In this document: piece after piece, positions 1 to 11,959 of the stretch
Position numbering within the stretch: position 1 is the stretch's first letter
How the letters are laid out: each line of letters begins with the position of its first letter
Source of the DNA: Ascaphus truei
Lineage: Eukaryota; Chordata; Amphibia; Anura; Ascaphidae
Length of the DNA stretch: 64,000 nucleotides
Assembly: GCA_036426205.1 (NCBI GenBank)
Contig: CM071573.1
Location: 75,650,743-75,714,742, forward strand
Direction: 5' to 3'
The notes under the pieces: generated by a model
What the model saw: only the letters and a program-made list of their open reading frames with translations
Told to the model about the DNA's origin: nothing
Databases searched by the model: none
Made by a program: the position numbers and the translations under genes

Positions 1-154
1 TGTTCTCCCATGGTCTTCGTCTTTATAGGGTTTCTAGATTTAATTTATATGTATTTAATATGGATGCCTCCCTACTTCATAAGCTACCATTTCCCCCACT
101 CCACCTCTGTGACCCATATCTATTTCTCAGTTCCTATCTGGTCTGGCCCATTAC

Positions 155-400
155 TTTTTGTTTATTGATAATAATATAATGATAAACAACAATATCTATT
201 TCATATAGCGCTTTTCTCCCAATGGAACTCAAAGCGCTTCACAATTACAATATAGTGTGCAGTATGCAGCATTGTACGGTACATAGGGGTTTTACAGACA
301 CAATCCCTGCCCAGATGAGCTTACAATCTGTTTTTGGTGGCTTAGGCACAGGAAGATAAAGTGATTTGCTTAAGGTCACAAGGAGTTTGTTTCTCATCAT
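155..400 (-). repeat. CORE-SINE/MIR-like SINE copy 1
   Basis: Read on the minus strand it has a SINE-like body (TTGTGACCTTAAGCAA, then CCTGTGCCT). The block ATTGTAAGCTCATCTGGGCA follows, and the copy ends in GCGCTATATGAA and an A/T-rich repeat tail. The same AGATTGTAAGCTC...AGCGCTATA layout recurs at 22.3, 42.2, 44.5 and 63.9 kb. Family assignment to MIR or V-type CORE-SINEs is from recalled consensus. Confidence 0.65.
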
Positions 401-1232
401 CCTCTTGCAATGATAGAGACAAATATAGCTAAGATCAGAAACAAGAAATTCAATGATATATACAAGCAATTTGATCTTTGAGTGTCAAAGGTTTAGCAGA
501 CACTTTATGGGTGGTAAAAATATGACAACACTTCTGCACTGTACAAAGTACAGCAAAGATGGAGAACCTAAGAGTGCATCTGAATGTCTTTCAGAGGTTC
601 ATCAAACCTTCGCCCCATTGTCACTTCATACAGTGGTTATGCTGCAGACAAGGATTATGGGTAGTGACATGCAAATCAGCACACAGAGCTCAGCCGGAGT
701 CGAGTAAAACAATCAATGGACTCATATGGAGCTGGTATCCTGGCAAGGAGGGTGATAGTCCTGGTCTCCCGTAACAAAAATAAATACTATCAAACCAGGG
801 ATCAATTCACCAGACAGAGTTTATAAAATTAATTTATTAGAAAAAAAAAAAATATTCACAACTATTTACAGTAAATCAACACACAGACTTACAACTGGGA
901 AACTGGGGTTACCCTATAGATCTGGGTGCAGGGATCTCCCTAAAGAGTTTTTCCCTGTTCTTCCTGCAATATCCTACTATGCAGTTACTCCTAGCTTCTT
1001 CCCAGCTGCCTCAGCTAAAGATCTCCAAACAAACAGCTATCCAGCTAGGGATCTCCCTCCCCCCAGGTGTTTGTAATATGACCCAGCCCATGAATGGTGG
1101 GTGGAAATGCAACAACAAACACAGTTACTTGAAAAGAGTTACTTGGAAAGATCACAGACCACTTTGCAACATTCCAGCTGAACATAACATTAACCCCTGG
1201 TTCCTGAAGTGCTGGAACCAGGCTTACAATAA
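401..1232. other. Non-coding, no gene recognised
   Basis: Low-complexity and AT-rich stretches, including an A-run at 841-852, with short non-conserved frames only. The segment around 800-900 (ATTTATTAG followed by an A-run) resembles the polyadenylation part of an LTR or a retroposon tail, but no ends can be defined. Confidence 0.4.
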
Positions 1233-1252
1233 ACACACACACACACACACAC
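1233..1252. repeat. (AC)10 microsatellite
   Basis: Ten perfect AC units, directly visible. Confidence 0.95.
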
Positions 1253-2048
1253 TGTCACTGTAACTTATGACAAGATATAATATACACCAAATAACTGGGT
1301 TGAACTGAACGAGGCTTAGATATAATAAAGTATATTTATTCCTTAGATAGGTGAACACAGCAATATAGTACAATTAACAGACAAGGAGGTAACACTTAGG
1401 GGGTTGGGATGAAGAAGTATCAAATAGCAATTCTCCAGCAATCAGGTATCATTCAAGATGTAATCAGAAGACAAGTACTGTAGGGTTGACAACAGTTTAT
1501 ATATCTTTGTAACCCTATTCTTAACATTGAGTACAGGCTATTGGAGAGCAATTAACTGTACCCAATCTCTAACGTGGGAACACAGTTTAATCCATGCCCC
1601 CCAGCTAGCTGGCCCATGCGTACTGGGACTCTGAGGGTCTCATTTCTGTAGCCTCACATCTAAATCAGGGGCGTCAGCCAGTCTACCAGATGGGATATCT
1701 GGCAGGATACTCTTTGTTTGTAAGTGTGAGTTATAACACCCACAAACCACTCCAGCTTCACGCTTCTCCGCCCTCATGTAAACAGTTAGAGTGGCTGAGT
1801 CTTTTGATCAGGGCCGGGTTCCTAGACTTCGGGTCGCCCCCCTGACCATTTGCATTCCTTAGTGTGCAGGAATCTTCGCGGGCTTTTGTCCCCGCTTTGA
1901 AATACACTAGGGTTCTGAATATACACACATATTAAACATATTAAAATAACCGGTTCTGTTAGGTCCAGCGGGTCCAAACTTCCCAGACCTTAATGCCGGA
2001 AGTGGGACACTATAGAACTGGAGATATACAAATACCACATAAACCGTT
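1253..2048. other. Non-coding, possible LTR-like remnant
   Basis: The text around 1310-1400 (AGATATAATAAAGTATATTTATTCC, broken by short motifs) is like the terminator part of other LTRs in this window, but no TG...CA ends or target duplication were found. No conserved coding frame is seen. Confidence 0.3.
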
Positions 2049-2960
2049 TCATAGCTTATTATAAAATTCTCCGCTGAAAAGAAATCTCAGTTTTTCACTA
2101 AATCCCCATTGAAAACAACGGGCTCTGCCGCCATTGGCTTTCAATGGGGAATCTCCGCCATTGGCGTCTATGGGAGTCAGCCGCCATAGACTTACAACAG
2201 GGATCCGTCGCCGTTGCAGTCTATGGGACTTTTCCACCATAGCCGGTCAATGGGGAGACGGCCGCCATTGAAGTCTATGAGAAAAACTCACGAACCTTTA
2301 TGGTGGTCCATACTCCGTCGAGTTGGTCGGAGAGGGTCAGGAATGGTTCTGCGGTCATGCCGGAACAGTGACTACAGGCACCCCAAACCATGGCCCTCTG
2401 GACCCTCCAGAACCGGAGATATGGGCTTATGATTTTCTGGGTTTCGGACTTAGCCGTTTTCTCGTGCTGTTTCTGCCGCCGCCATTGTAATCTATGGCGT
2501 GACCCGCTCAGCCAGCACGACCCTTTGCGGGGGTCCTGGATTCTTGGACCCGGTGGTGGTCAAGTGAGGGGAGGCTCCGGAACTAGGGGCAAAAAGAATT
2601 TTATTTCTGGGTGCCGTAGAACCTAAGATTCCCACGCCACTTGTCTTTGAACTTGAACGAACAGTGATGAAAGCTCTTTTTCAGATATTGTAACCGCTTT
2701 GCGGTTTTGTGGTTTGGACGGCTGCCAACTCGTTCTTGTAAAGCGCCGTTGAGGAATCTCCACTGAAGTCAATGAGCCCATTGACTTACAATGGGAAACT
2801 GCCGCTCCTCCTCTCGGACGCCACCTGCTGGTTTTTGGGGGAAACAGGTCCAAAACCGCTACCTCTGCCATTGAAATGAATGGAGCTTCAATGGCGGCCT
2901 ATGGGACTCTGCAAAATGGTGCCTGAAATGGCGGAAAAATTAAACAAAGGGCTATAATCA
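2049..2960. repeat. Repeat region built on CCATTGAAGTCTATGG-like motifs
   Basis: About a dozen variants of CCATTG(A/G)(A/C)(A/G)TC(T/A)ATGG and its complement occur at irregular spacing, for example near 2108, 2140, 2165, 2185, 2225, 2260, 2480, 2765 and 2870. Because CCATTG and CAATGG are complementary, each motif is a small palindrome. Frames across it show no recognisable protein. Confidence 0.5.
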
Positions 2961-2971
2961 CTATACAACTA

Positions 2972-2973
<2 letters not shown>

Positions 2974-3022
<49 letters not shown>
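2974..3022. repeat. (TC)n microsatellite
   Basis: About 24 uninterrupted TC units. Confidence 0.97.
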
Positions 3023-3026
<4 letters not shown>

Positions 3027-3189
3027 CTATGTGTAAATGTTGTATAATAATGTGTAATGAAATATTGTAATTGAATGTAATAGTTTTGAAAGTGTGTTTG
3101 TAAACAAAGAACATGTACCTGAGCCCAACTTTGCAATTGGCATTGTGTTCATAATATTTTTTATTACAACGAAGACCTGACTGACTGTG

Positions 3190-5050
3190 GTAGGTGTGGT
3201 GACACCGGAGGGGTGTGTTGGTGTGCACGTTAGGGGGGGTTTGCATTGTACGGGGGAGGGGGGGTGGTTGGTGGGCGCAAGGGAGGGGGGTATAGCCGTG
3301 GCAATGTGCTTGTGTAAGTGTACTGTGGCTGCCACATGGTGAAGGTGAGTGTTGGTTCCCCCAGAGAGGGTGTTGGTGGGGGGTTTAGCTTCCGGGAGGG
3401 TGGTGTTTGAGGCGTTGGGTAGGGGAGTGTGTTGAATATGCGGCAGCGTACTTGTGCGGTGGTTGTGGCGGGGGGGGGGGTAGGGGGTGTTGAGTTTTGT
3501 TTTGTGTGACGTAGCACACAGGAGGCTTGGGTGTGTGTGTGTGTGTGGGAGGGCGTGTTGTGTGTGTGAGTCGTGGTGTGGGTGAGGGGCGTGTTGTGTG
3601 GGTAGGGAGGTTGGAGGGGGGTGGGGGCGGGTGGGTGAGGGGCGTGTTGTTTGGGTTGAGAGTGAGTGTTGTGTGTGTGAGGGGCGTTTTGTGTTGGGGT
3701 GATGGTTGTGTGGGTGGCCTGTTGGGTGGTGTGTTTGGTGTGTAAGTGACGCAGTGAGGCTATATTGTGTAGGCAAGCAGACAGTGGCAGGACGTTTGTT
3801 GAATTGAAGCTGTGCTCCTATTTTGTATTGTGAAGCAATCATGTGGCAGGATGGTGAAGGTGAGTTGTGTGTCCTTTCCGGAGGGGGGTTGTTGCTGCCT
3901 ACGGGAGGGGGTGGGGGGGGTCGGCGTGCTTACGGGTGGGGAGGGGGTGTTGCGGCTACGGGAGGGGGTGGGGGGGTGTTGGAGGCAAACGGGAGGGGGG
4001 GGGTTTGCGGCATCTGGTAGTATTGTTTGGAGGCGTCCGTGAGGGGTGGTTTTGATGTAGTGAGTGGTGTTGTGGGCTAGTAGATGCGTACGTCGGGTTT
4101 TGAAGTTTTGCTTACTGTTGGGTGGGGGGGGGGCTGGGATTGATGTGTACGGGAGGGGTGTTGGTAGAAGATGCGGGCGTTGTCCGGTACCGCGAGGAGG
4201 GCTGTGGCGTTCAAAGTAGTAGCAGATGGTATTTTTTGGGGGGGAGGTTGTTGGGGGTTTTGGCGGTGAACGTGGCGGTCCGGCGTGGTTGTCTTGAGGT
4301 GAAGGGGAGGGGTGGTGGCAGGCTAGCAGGAGTGGTGTGCGGGCTGAGAGGGGCTTGCGGTTACCGGGAGAGGCCTGCGGTCCCGAGAGTGCGTGCGCTC
4401 GTGATGTCATTGGGTGGAAGGGGGGTGTGAAGAGCGGTGTGCAGTCCGTGAACGTGGTGGTGGGTGGCTGCGTTCCCAAGGGCGTGTGCGGCCCGAGAGT
4501 TCACCGTGTCGCTGTTGGCGGAAGGGTTGAGGTAAGTACCGTGTTGAAGTGGACTTGGTTGGCAGGGTAGGCAGGAGTGGTGCAGGACGGAGAGGCCGCG
4601 GTACCGGGAGGGCGTGCGCTAGTGATGTGCATTGGTGGGGGGGGGGGGGTGAAGAGGTGGTGGGCGTCGGTGTGCGGTCCGTAGCTGAGGTGTGTGGAGG
4701 TGGTATCCAGGCCGGTGGTGCGTGGCTGAGAGGTCACCGTGCACTCTTGGATGAGGCTGGGGAGTGTTGCGGGAGGGGTGGTGTGTGTGTTAAACTGCCG
4801 AAATAGCATTTAAGAAGAGCCTGTACCTGTGTTGGTGTGTTTTTCTGCAGTTCTTTTCTGAGGGGCTAGCAGGCGTGAGGGTATTTTTTTTCGAGGTGAG
4901 AGCAGTGAGGGTTAGGTGCTGTGAAGCGTCGTCCCAAAGCTCAGTGAGGGTTGGGAGAGGTGCCAGTGGTGTAGGTGTGTTGAGCGTTGGCCGCAAGCCA
5001 ATGAGAGGTGTGCGGGAGCGGGCGGGCCAAGGGAGCCATCTCATTGGCCT
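3190..5050. repeat. G-rich, strand-asymmetric GT/GGGAGGG tract
   Basis: The + strand is dominated by G and T with almost no C-rich counterpart over about 1.6 kb. It has G-runs of up to ten (around 3471-3480 and 4628-4638) and many GGGAGGGGG or GGGGTGGGG clusters able to form G-quadruplexes. A longer direct repeat of about 240 bp is visible between 4317-4470 and 4560-4690 (shared CAGGAGTGGTG, ACCGGGAG and GTGCGCT...GTGATG). Long open frames here reflect composition, not genes. Confidence 0.6.
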
Positions 5051-5118
5051 GAGGCGGAGTGACGGGTCAAAGGACCAATGGATTGCCCTAACTCAGCCAC
5101 ATACAATGTTTTTAAAAA

Positions 5119-5140
5119 ATATATATATATATATATATAT
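5119..5140. repeat. (TA)n microsatellite
   Basis: Eleven TA units after an A-run. Confidence 0.9.
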
Positions 5141-6073
5141 CACTTTAGTAATGCTACAGCCTTACATTTCCACACCTACCCACCCATTTATATACACTCC
5201 AACCTCCATGCACACCTTTTTGTAAAGCGCTGTATACACTGTTGGCTCTTTACCAATTTATATTTACACACAACACACATCACTAACATCAGGGACTATT
5301 TAACACCAGTCTAAAATCGCATACTACACAGGAGGGGGTGTAGGTTTCAGTCACAGATAACATTCCACACGTATATGCACTGTTTGTAGTTTAGCCTTGT
5401 CTGCTTTATTAATCATGTACCATCGCCGGAGGAATATAGGGACCATGTCTAGAGATGTACATCTCATTTTCAAGTATATCTAGAATATAGTATTTTTAAT
5501 TTACACAGTATATTGGACATGGCAAGTGAGAAGTTGTGTTAAAAAATAAGGTGCTTAAGGTAGGAAGAAAATATGACAGATTTGCAAGAACATGTACATT
5601 TGTGCTTGATGTTCCGGGATTGTTTTCCCTGGACTCAACAGCAAACAGTATTTCAGTCCTAAGATCATCCCATTGCCATTTCTCACCAAGGTTTCCTGTA
5701 AAACGGTCCAGTGGCGCAGTGAGAGACTTTGTTTTCTCTGAAGTATTAATTACAGGTTTGTTGCCCCTGCTTTTCATGCTTCTGTTTGGCCCCATGTATT
5801 CTATGCTCATTTATCATGGCTTAGTGAGTGTGGCTACAAGTCATATCAGAGGAGTCTCTGTCTATAGCTCAATTACTTCAGTGCCATAAATTGTTAGAAA
5901 CAGAGGCGTCTCTACGCCCTAACAATAATACAAGCTGACAGCATGTAAGTCAGTCTGCTGTGTCTGTGACCCCTGCTCCTCTCTGAAATACTAGTTACTC
6001 ATTTTCTGAGTTTTTTATTTATTATTTTTAAATATAATACCTTTTCCCAAATGGCTATGCTGTTAATTTCTGC
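5141..6073. other. Non-coding, nothing recognised
   Basis: AT-rich unique-looking sequence. A 117-codon open frame at 5536-5889 (+) shows no recognisable domain, no splice context and no conserved motif, and I do not regard it as a gene. Confidence 0.35.
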
Positions 6074-6103
6074 AGTGTGGTGTGTGTGTGTGTTGTGTGT
6101 GTG

Positions 6104-6178
<75 letters not shown>
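6074..6178. repeat. (GT)n microsatellite, interrupted
   Basis: About 105 bases of TG/GT with occasional TTG interruptions, followed by a short TTA run. Confidence 0.95.
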
Positions 6179-6181
<3 letters not shown>

Positions 6182-6508
6182 TATTATTATTATTCAGGTA
6201 CAGTGGTCAGCCTTATGCTCTTTGGTTCCTGTGTTTCTGAAATGGAAGATCTGTCCAGCTCCAGAGGGTCTTCTTTATACTTTTTATAGTGTATTAATAT
6301 TGGAGTGAAAAAAGAGAGCCTAACACCTATTCAATATAAAGAAGAGGGGTAATGTACATTCAAAGATGCATCATTGGTAGCTGTGCATTTGTTACTGTAT
6401 TTAATATGGGTGTAAATCAGTACTTTCTGTACTGTCTGTGCTGTACGTCTAACAGTGGTTTAGTCATTGCATTCAACCTTTTTTGCAGGGTTAAGGAACC
6501 TTATAATT

Positions 6509-6722
6509 ATATTGTGAAATTCTGCTGAAACCCAACCCTACCTAATAGCACACCTGCGATCAGATGCATTGTAAGGATCCCCAACCCTCTCTAATAGCAT
6601 GTCTGAGATCAGATGCATTGTAAGGAACCCCGACCATCTCTAATAGCGCGCCTGAGATCAGATGCATTGTAAGGAACCCCAACCCTCTCTAATAGCGAGC
6701 CTGAGATCAGATGCGTTGTAAG
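6509..6722. repeat. 49-bp tandem array, part 1 (about four units)
   Basis: GATCAGATGC starts at 6558, 6607, 6656 and 6705, a constant 49-base period. Each unit also contains AACCCTCTCTAATAGC. The array is interrupted here by the LTR element at 6723 and resumes at 11912 and 13197. Confidence 0.9.
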
Positions 6723-7531
6723 TGTAACGGTGTTTCTGGCCCGGTCTGACCCACCCAATCTCACATTGGCCCCTGTGGTCTAACCGGACCCCATTACAGT
6801 GTGGATAGGTCATATGGTGCACCTGCTGGCTCAGGACTCCTGAGTCTCCCGCATGATTGTTGTGGGGAGAACCCGTCAGACAGGCAGCTGAGGTAGTGTG
6901 CTGTTCTCACCTAGTTTCCAGTGCAGCGCCTCCACCTCACCAGTCCCGCGTCCGCAAGGGATGATCCTGGCGAGGAACCCTCCGTGGTGCTCCTCTCTGT
7001 ACACTCATTCCAATAGATACACGAGAGGGTTCTGGCGTAACCATCTTTATTGACCAGCAGGGCAACTGCCCTCCACAAGAAGTATCTTCACCCGCTATCT
7101 CGCCATTGCTCCCTTTAGTTAGTATGTCACCCAGATCAGGGATTCACTATTCCCGCAGGAATCACTGTCCTGTGTCCGGTCCCTGGACACAGCCTCCCAT
7201 GGAGTTACTACAACTAACTGACACTCTGATAGAACTTTAACCTCCTTCCTCAGCTCCTGACAAGATCTTTCCAGCAACACTCAGACAACCAACTACTTTG
7301 CAACTACTTTGCAACTAACTCTAGAACACAGTGCTGTGCCTTATGTAAGCTTCTGAGGCGACACTCTCTACTCACTAACCATGGAGTCAGAGCATGTGAC
7401 CAGTCCCAGCCATACACAAGCACCCCACCAGGGGGTGAGGGAAAACCTCCATGATTACTGCGGCATGCCCACACTTCCAGGCCTTACTGCCAGCAGGAGA
7501 ATGACTGTAGGCATTTTACATGACCGCTACA
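6723..7531 (-). repeat. Left LTR (3' LTR of minus-strand element)
   Basis: Begins TGTAACGG and ends GCTACA. It aligns along its whole length with 11091-11911. Confidence 0.88.
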
Positions 7532-10500
7532 TTCTCCCCCTGGTGAATCCCATCGTCCTCGCTGGGACCTAAATTGTATACCTCTTTCCAGGAACACTGT
7601 AACGGAAACATAATTAACATCACACAATTTCCTCATAATACAGTACATATGAATACAGTCATCCGCCAACCCGCCCCGACCACAGCCACGAACCCGCGTA
7701 ATGTCTCAGTACCTCCTTAATAATAGTGATCTGGTCAGGTTTCCTCACTTCCCGTTACCCATATCCAGGACCGTAACATAATAATGCCTAGGTGATCCTC
7801 TCTCTGGCACATAGGTCACCCTATGTTGTGAACATTTCTCCCTATGCTCCACACTCGCATCAGGGTGTCTATTCTTTCTCCGCCTTTTTACCTATATGTC
7901 GCTCCCCCTATTGGTTAAGTACAGCTCTAATGTTTCTTGGAGCCACAATTCCCTATTGTCCTCATTTCATCCACAGGGGCTCCGGAACATAGGATACTCC
8001 AACCCATGAGATTTTTTTATATTTGACTATTATAGCCCTCTCCGCCCTACTGACCCTGGTCAGATCAGCATACACCTGCCCTCCCGGTAACACCCCATGT
8101 ATGGCTCATCAGGATCGACTGGATCTGACAGTGTGTCGGACCCATGGGCGCTATGTCCCACGCTCCAGCTGGAACCACCTACTCTTCTGTAGCTCCCTGT
8201 CCCTCTGCTCTGGTAAACTCTCCCTCTTTCCACCAGAAATCTACCCCAATCTCCACCGCCGAGATATGGGAACCGAGTACGGTCCATCCATGCGAGTACC
8301 CCTCAAATGTGGAGCCCACCACCGGGTCTCCTTAAAGGGATTAGGCCCGGTTCCCGTCATCATCAAACGAAAACACCCTGACGACCTTGTGATCGCGAGT
8401 TGAACCACCTCGAGGACCCCGGGCCTTTACGGCCGGTTGGGGTGCTGTATCCGCACCCTCAATTCTCCTCCTCCCCGTGAGCCACCTCGTAGCTTCACTG
8501 AGCTGCCTCTCCCAGTCCGTTTTTCCTCCCCCCCCAAAGTATGTCCACAAGTTCCAAGCTGGGCGGTAAACCCGGTGACCGTGTTAGGGGTAGGGGCATT
8601 AGCTAGGCATGGGGTTGGGTATAGGGGCATGGGACGGGACCCCACGGGTTTACGACCCGCTCCTGGCTGTCCGTAACTGTCCAGGATGATGTCTCACCCC
8701 CTCAGTCCTGACACCGTCTCTCTCCATTTTCTGGGCAATACGAGCGGTCGGGGGCCTTCCCCCAATCGCCGAAGCGAGCTCGCTGCTTCCCCTTCCTGGG
8801 TTCCGCCGTCGCCACCGGAATGACGTCCTCCCCGGAACCGGAAGCGTCGCCATCTTCGCGTTGGACCCCCATGCGGGATCTCATCTTCCACGACGACATC
8901 CGGTTGCTCCGCCGTCGCCACCGGAAGTGATGCCGTTCCTCCACGTGCGCTTGGGCCTGGCGCGGCCCTTCCAGCGCTTCGCCGTTGTTGTGACCAGGTA
9001 AGAGATGGGGCTTTTTGGCTTACCCGTCCGCAGGGGTGTAGGCGTCTCTCTCCCACTCCGCCAGGTCCTGGGATGGCGGGACTCCGTCGGTCGGATCGCC
9101 GATCTGCGGGGGACGTCCGGTCACTCACCCCACGGGGCGTCGTTCTTCCCGTCTGTCTTTTCCGCTCCGTTTTGCTACCGCCAGCTCACGAAGGTCCTCA
9201 TCAGAGTAGTCCCTCGCCCCGACCTAGGGGTCCGGGCGGGGTGAAAGTCTCTTTGCCCCTGTCGCGGGGTTTTAATCCAGCCGCCTCAATGGCCAGTGAC
9301 CCAGCCGACTTGACCGGCTCCAGTCCCCTGTCTCCGGAACTCGCGCGGTTGATCCACAGCGCGCCCGGGACTCACAAGTCGCCTGTCACATCCACCGGGG
9401 GGTTCGGCAGGCTGTATGGGACAAACGTGGGCTAGGCCACAGATACAAAGTCCCGCAATGAGGCAACGTGCCATCTATTCACTGTACCTCCGGGCAGCCC
9501 CCATTGTAGGCAGAGCCCGACTACCGTCTCTGTATTGGCCACCCTCACCACCAGCACCCCCCGGCCACTAGTATGCTGGGTGGAGACCATAGTGCCCACA
9601 GTGGAGGAGCAGGCCATTCTTGGTACAGGAGTCACTTCCTTGTACAGGTCTCTCCTTCTCTGTGGTTCCTCGCAACTGACTGGTGGAAGTTGCTGATCCG
9701 CCACTCCCTGCTTCGCTCCTCCCTTCTCTGACAGAGTTGAACCCCCCAGGGGTTGCAATAATGGGCGGGTCCCACAGGGGAATATCATGCCCTATATTAA
9801 GGCACACCTCTCTCAGTCCGGGTGGGCGCGGTCTGCGTTTTCGCGCCAATTTCCTCCCCAGAGCTGGAGTCCTCTCCCGCGGCTAGTTCCCGCCTTCTCC
9901 TTGCAGCAGCTTTTTGCACAAGTACCTTTGCTTGCAAATCACCTCCCACGGCCGGAACTACTTTTTGTAGTGGCGCCGTCTGGATATCAGTCCCTGGGCC
10001 CTGGGTCATCCCACAGGCCATAATTGAAAGTCACTCCCCCGGGTAGAAATCAGGGGAGGGTCCCATAAACTCAGCGGTTTGACTCAGCACAGGGCTGAAT
10101 TATCACTGTCCATCCCGCGCAGCCATAGCTTTCGCGCCATCCCCCCATCAGGGCGGGGCTTGCTGTTCGCGCCATTCCCGGCCAGCTCTGTGCAAGTCCT
10201 GCAGCAGCCATTTTTCTGCGCCTGGCCCATGCGGTTTCCCTAGCAAGCGGGAACCGATTTTGGCTGGTTTTGGCGCCCAAAAGTCCATTCGTTCGCTCTC
10301 CTCACGGGGTTCTCCCCCAAGTATGACAATTTTCCTCACATTCTTCCAAGTGGCCCCTCGCTGTCCCAGGCAGGATAAAAACGGGGCAGCCACGGCCTTG
10401 CTCCGCTCCAGAGCAAACTCGTTAAGGACAATTCAGCGACAGTCTGCTCTTCAGTGGTGTTGCACGCCACGGGTGCCCTCCCCATCACCTCTGTCCGCCA

Positions 10501-11090
10501 TTTTACGTTCTCCGCGCCACGCGGATCCTCCACTCTCTCATAACAGTTGTCGTACATGAGGCTCCACTCTGCGGGGCAGCCACCACACCGGTACAATAAA
10601 GATTAGCTCAGATGCACCACCATGTGTACCTTATCTAGGTGTGACCCAGTGTTGCACTACCTCAGGCTAGGCTCACTCTCTCAGTGTCTGCTGTGACTCC
10701 TTCCTCCCAGTCTGTGCTCCCTACGGTGAGTGTCGGAATGGCTAGTACTCTGGCTGGCTCTGCCATGCAGTACTTGGGGCGTCTACCTATCTTGGTCAGC
10801 CTAGCGCAGACCCTCTCCAGGACTCCTGACCAAGTTAAACAGCTGCCCTTCTGGCATCCTACCAACTAGCACTGCCTCAAAGTGACTCGGTCAGCTATAG
10901 CCCGCCTCCAGACCCCTCACTCCCTTCAGGCCCCTAGGTTGTCCCTGCGAACTGACAATATCCCGTCAGCCCCACACCCCTAGGTCCGTCCCTACGCAGC
11001 ACAAAGTGGCAGCAGACACTCTCCTGTTCCAAGTACCTAGCTAAAAGCCTGTCCTGTTGACGGATCTGATCTCAGCAGCTCGCCTCCAAA

Positions 11091-11911
11091 TGTAACGGTG
11101 TTTCTGGCCCGGTCTGAACCCACCCAATCTCACATTGGCCCCTGTGTCTTAACCGGACCCCATTACAGTGGGATAGTCATATGGTGCACCTGCTGGCTAC
11201 AGGACTCCTGAGTCTCCCGCATGATGGTGTGGTGGGGAGAACCCGTCAGACAGGCAGCTGAGGTAGTGTGCTGAGTCCACCTAGTCCAGTGCAGCGCCTC
11301 CACCTCACCAGGGTCCCTGCGTCCGCAAGGGGATGATCCGGCGAGGAACTCCTCCGTTGTGCTCCTCTCTGTACACTCATTCCAGAATAGATACACGAGA
11401 GGGTTTCTGGCTGAACTCATCTTTATTGACAGAGCAGGGCAACTGCCCTCCACAAGAAGTATCTTCAGCCGCTCATCTCGCCAGTGCTCCCTTTAGTTAG
11501 GTATGTCACCCAATCGGGATTCACTATTCCCCGCAGGAATCACTGTCCTGTGTCCGGTCCCTGGACACAGCCTCCCATGGAGTTACTACAACATAACTGA
11601 CACTCTGATAGAACTTTAACTCCTTCCTCAGCTCTGACAAGATTTCCAGCAACACTCAGCAACCAACACTACTTTGCAACTACTTTGCAACTAACTCTAG
11701 AACACAGTGCTGTGCCTTATGTAGACTTCTGAGGCTGACACATCTCGATCACTAACATGGAGTCAGAGCATGACCAGTCCCAGCCATACCAGACAAGAGC
11801 CCCACCAGTGTTGTGAGGGAAAACCTCCAGATTACTGCTGGCATGCCACACATTACCAGGCCTTACTGCCAGCAGGAGAGATGACTGTAGGCATTTTACA
11901 TGACCGCTACA
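11091..11911 (-). repeat. Right LTR (5' LTR of minus-strand element)
   Basis: Second copy of the terminal repeat, adjoining the primer-binding-like site at 11069-11088. Confidence 0.88.
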
Positions 11912-11959
11912 TAAGAACCCCAACCCTCTCTAATAGCCCTGAGATCAGATGTATTGTAG
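11912..11959. repeat. 49-bp tandem array, part 2 (about one unit)
   Basis: This is the continuation of the array between two LTR insertions. GATCAGATG occurs at 11943, and a few bases are missing compared with the 49-bp unit. Confidence 0.85.

Larger units (their letters stand above)
6723..11911 (-). mobile_element. LTR retrotransposon with both LTRs, no recognisable gag-pol
   Basis: Near-identical terminal repeats TGTAACGGTG...GACCGCTACA lie at 6723-7531 (809 bp) and 11091-11911 (821 bp). The target duplication is TAAG at 6719-6722 and 11912-11915. A primer-binding-like site abuts the right LTR (complement of 11069-11088, beginning TGGAGGCGAGC). A polypurine tract abuts the left LTR (complement of 7532-7541, AGGGGGAGAA). 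Both indicate minus-strand orientation. The 3.56-kb interior is CpG-rich at 8.4-10.5 kb and shows no reverse transcriptase, RNase H, integrase or zinc-knuckle motif on either strand, so it looks non-autonomous. The LTRs differ mainly by 1-3 base indels. Confidence 0.85.

Noticed and set aside
3027..4809. Open frames of 100-270 codons on both strands
   Set aside because: Compositional artefacts of the G-rich tract: His/Pro/Thr-rich on one strand, Gly/Val-rich on the other.
5536..5889. 117-codon + strand frame
   Set aside because: No known motif and no splice or promoter context. Its length is not unusual for this amount of DNA.
6051..6308. Cys-Val repeat frames
   Set aside because: Translation of a (GT)n microsatellite.
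8023..10865. Many frames of 60-144 codons in CpG-rich DNA
   Set aside because: They lie inside the LTR element, overlap on both strands and show no recognisable domain.
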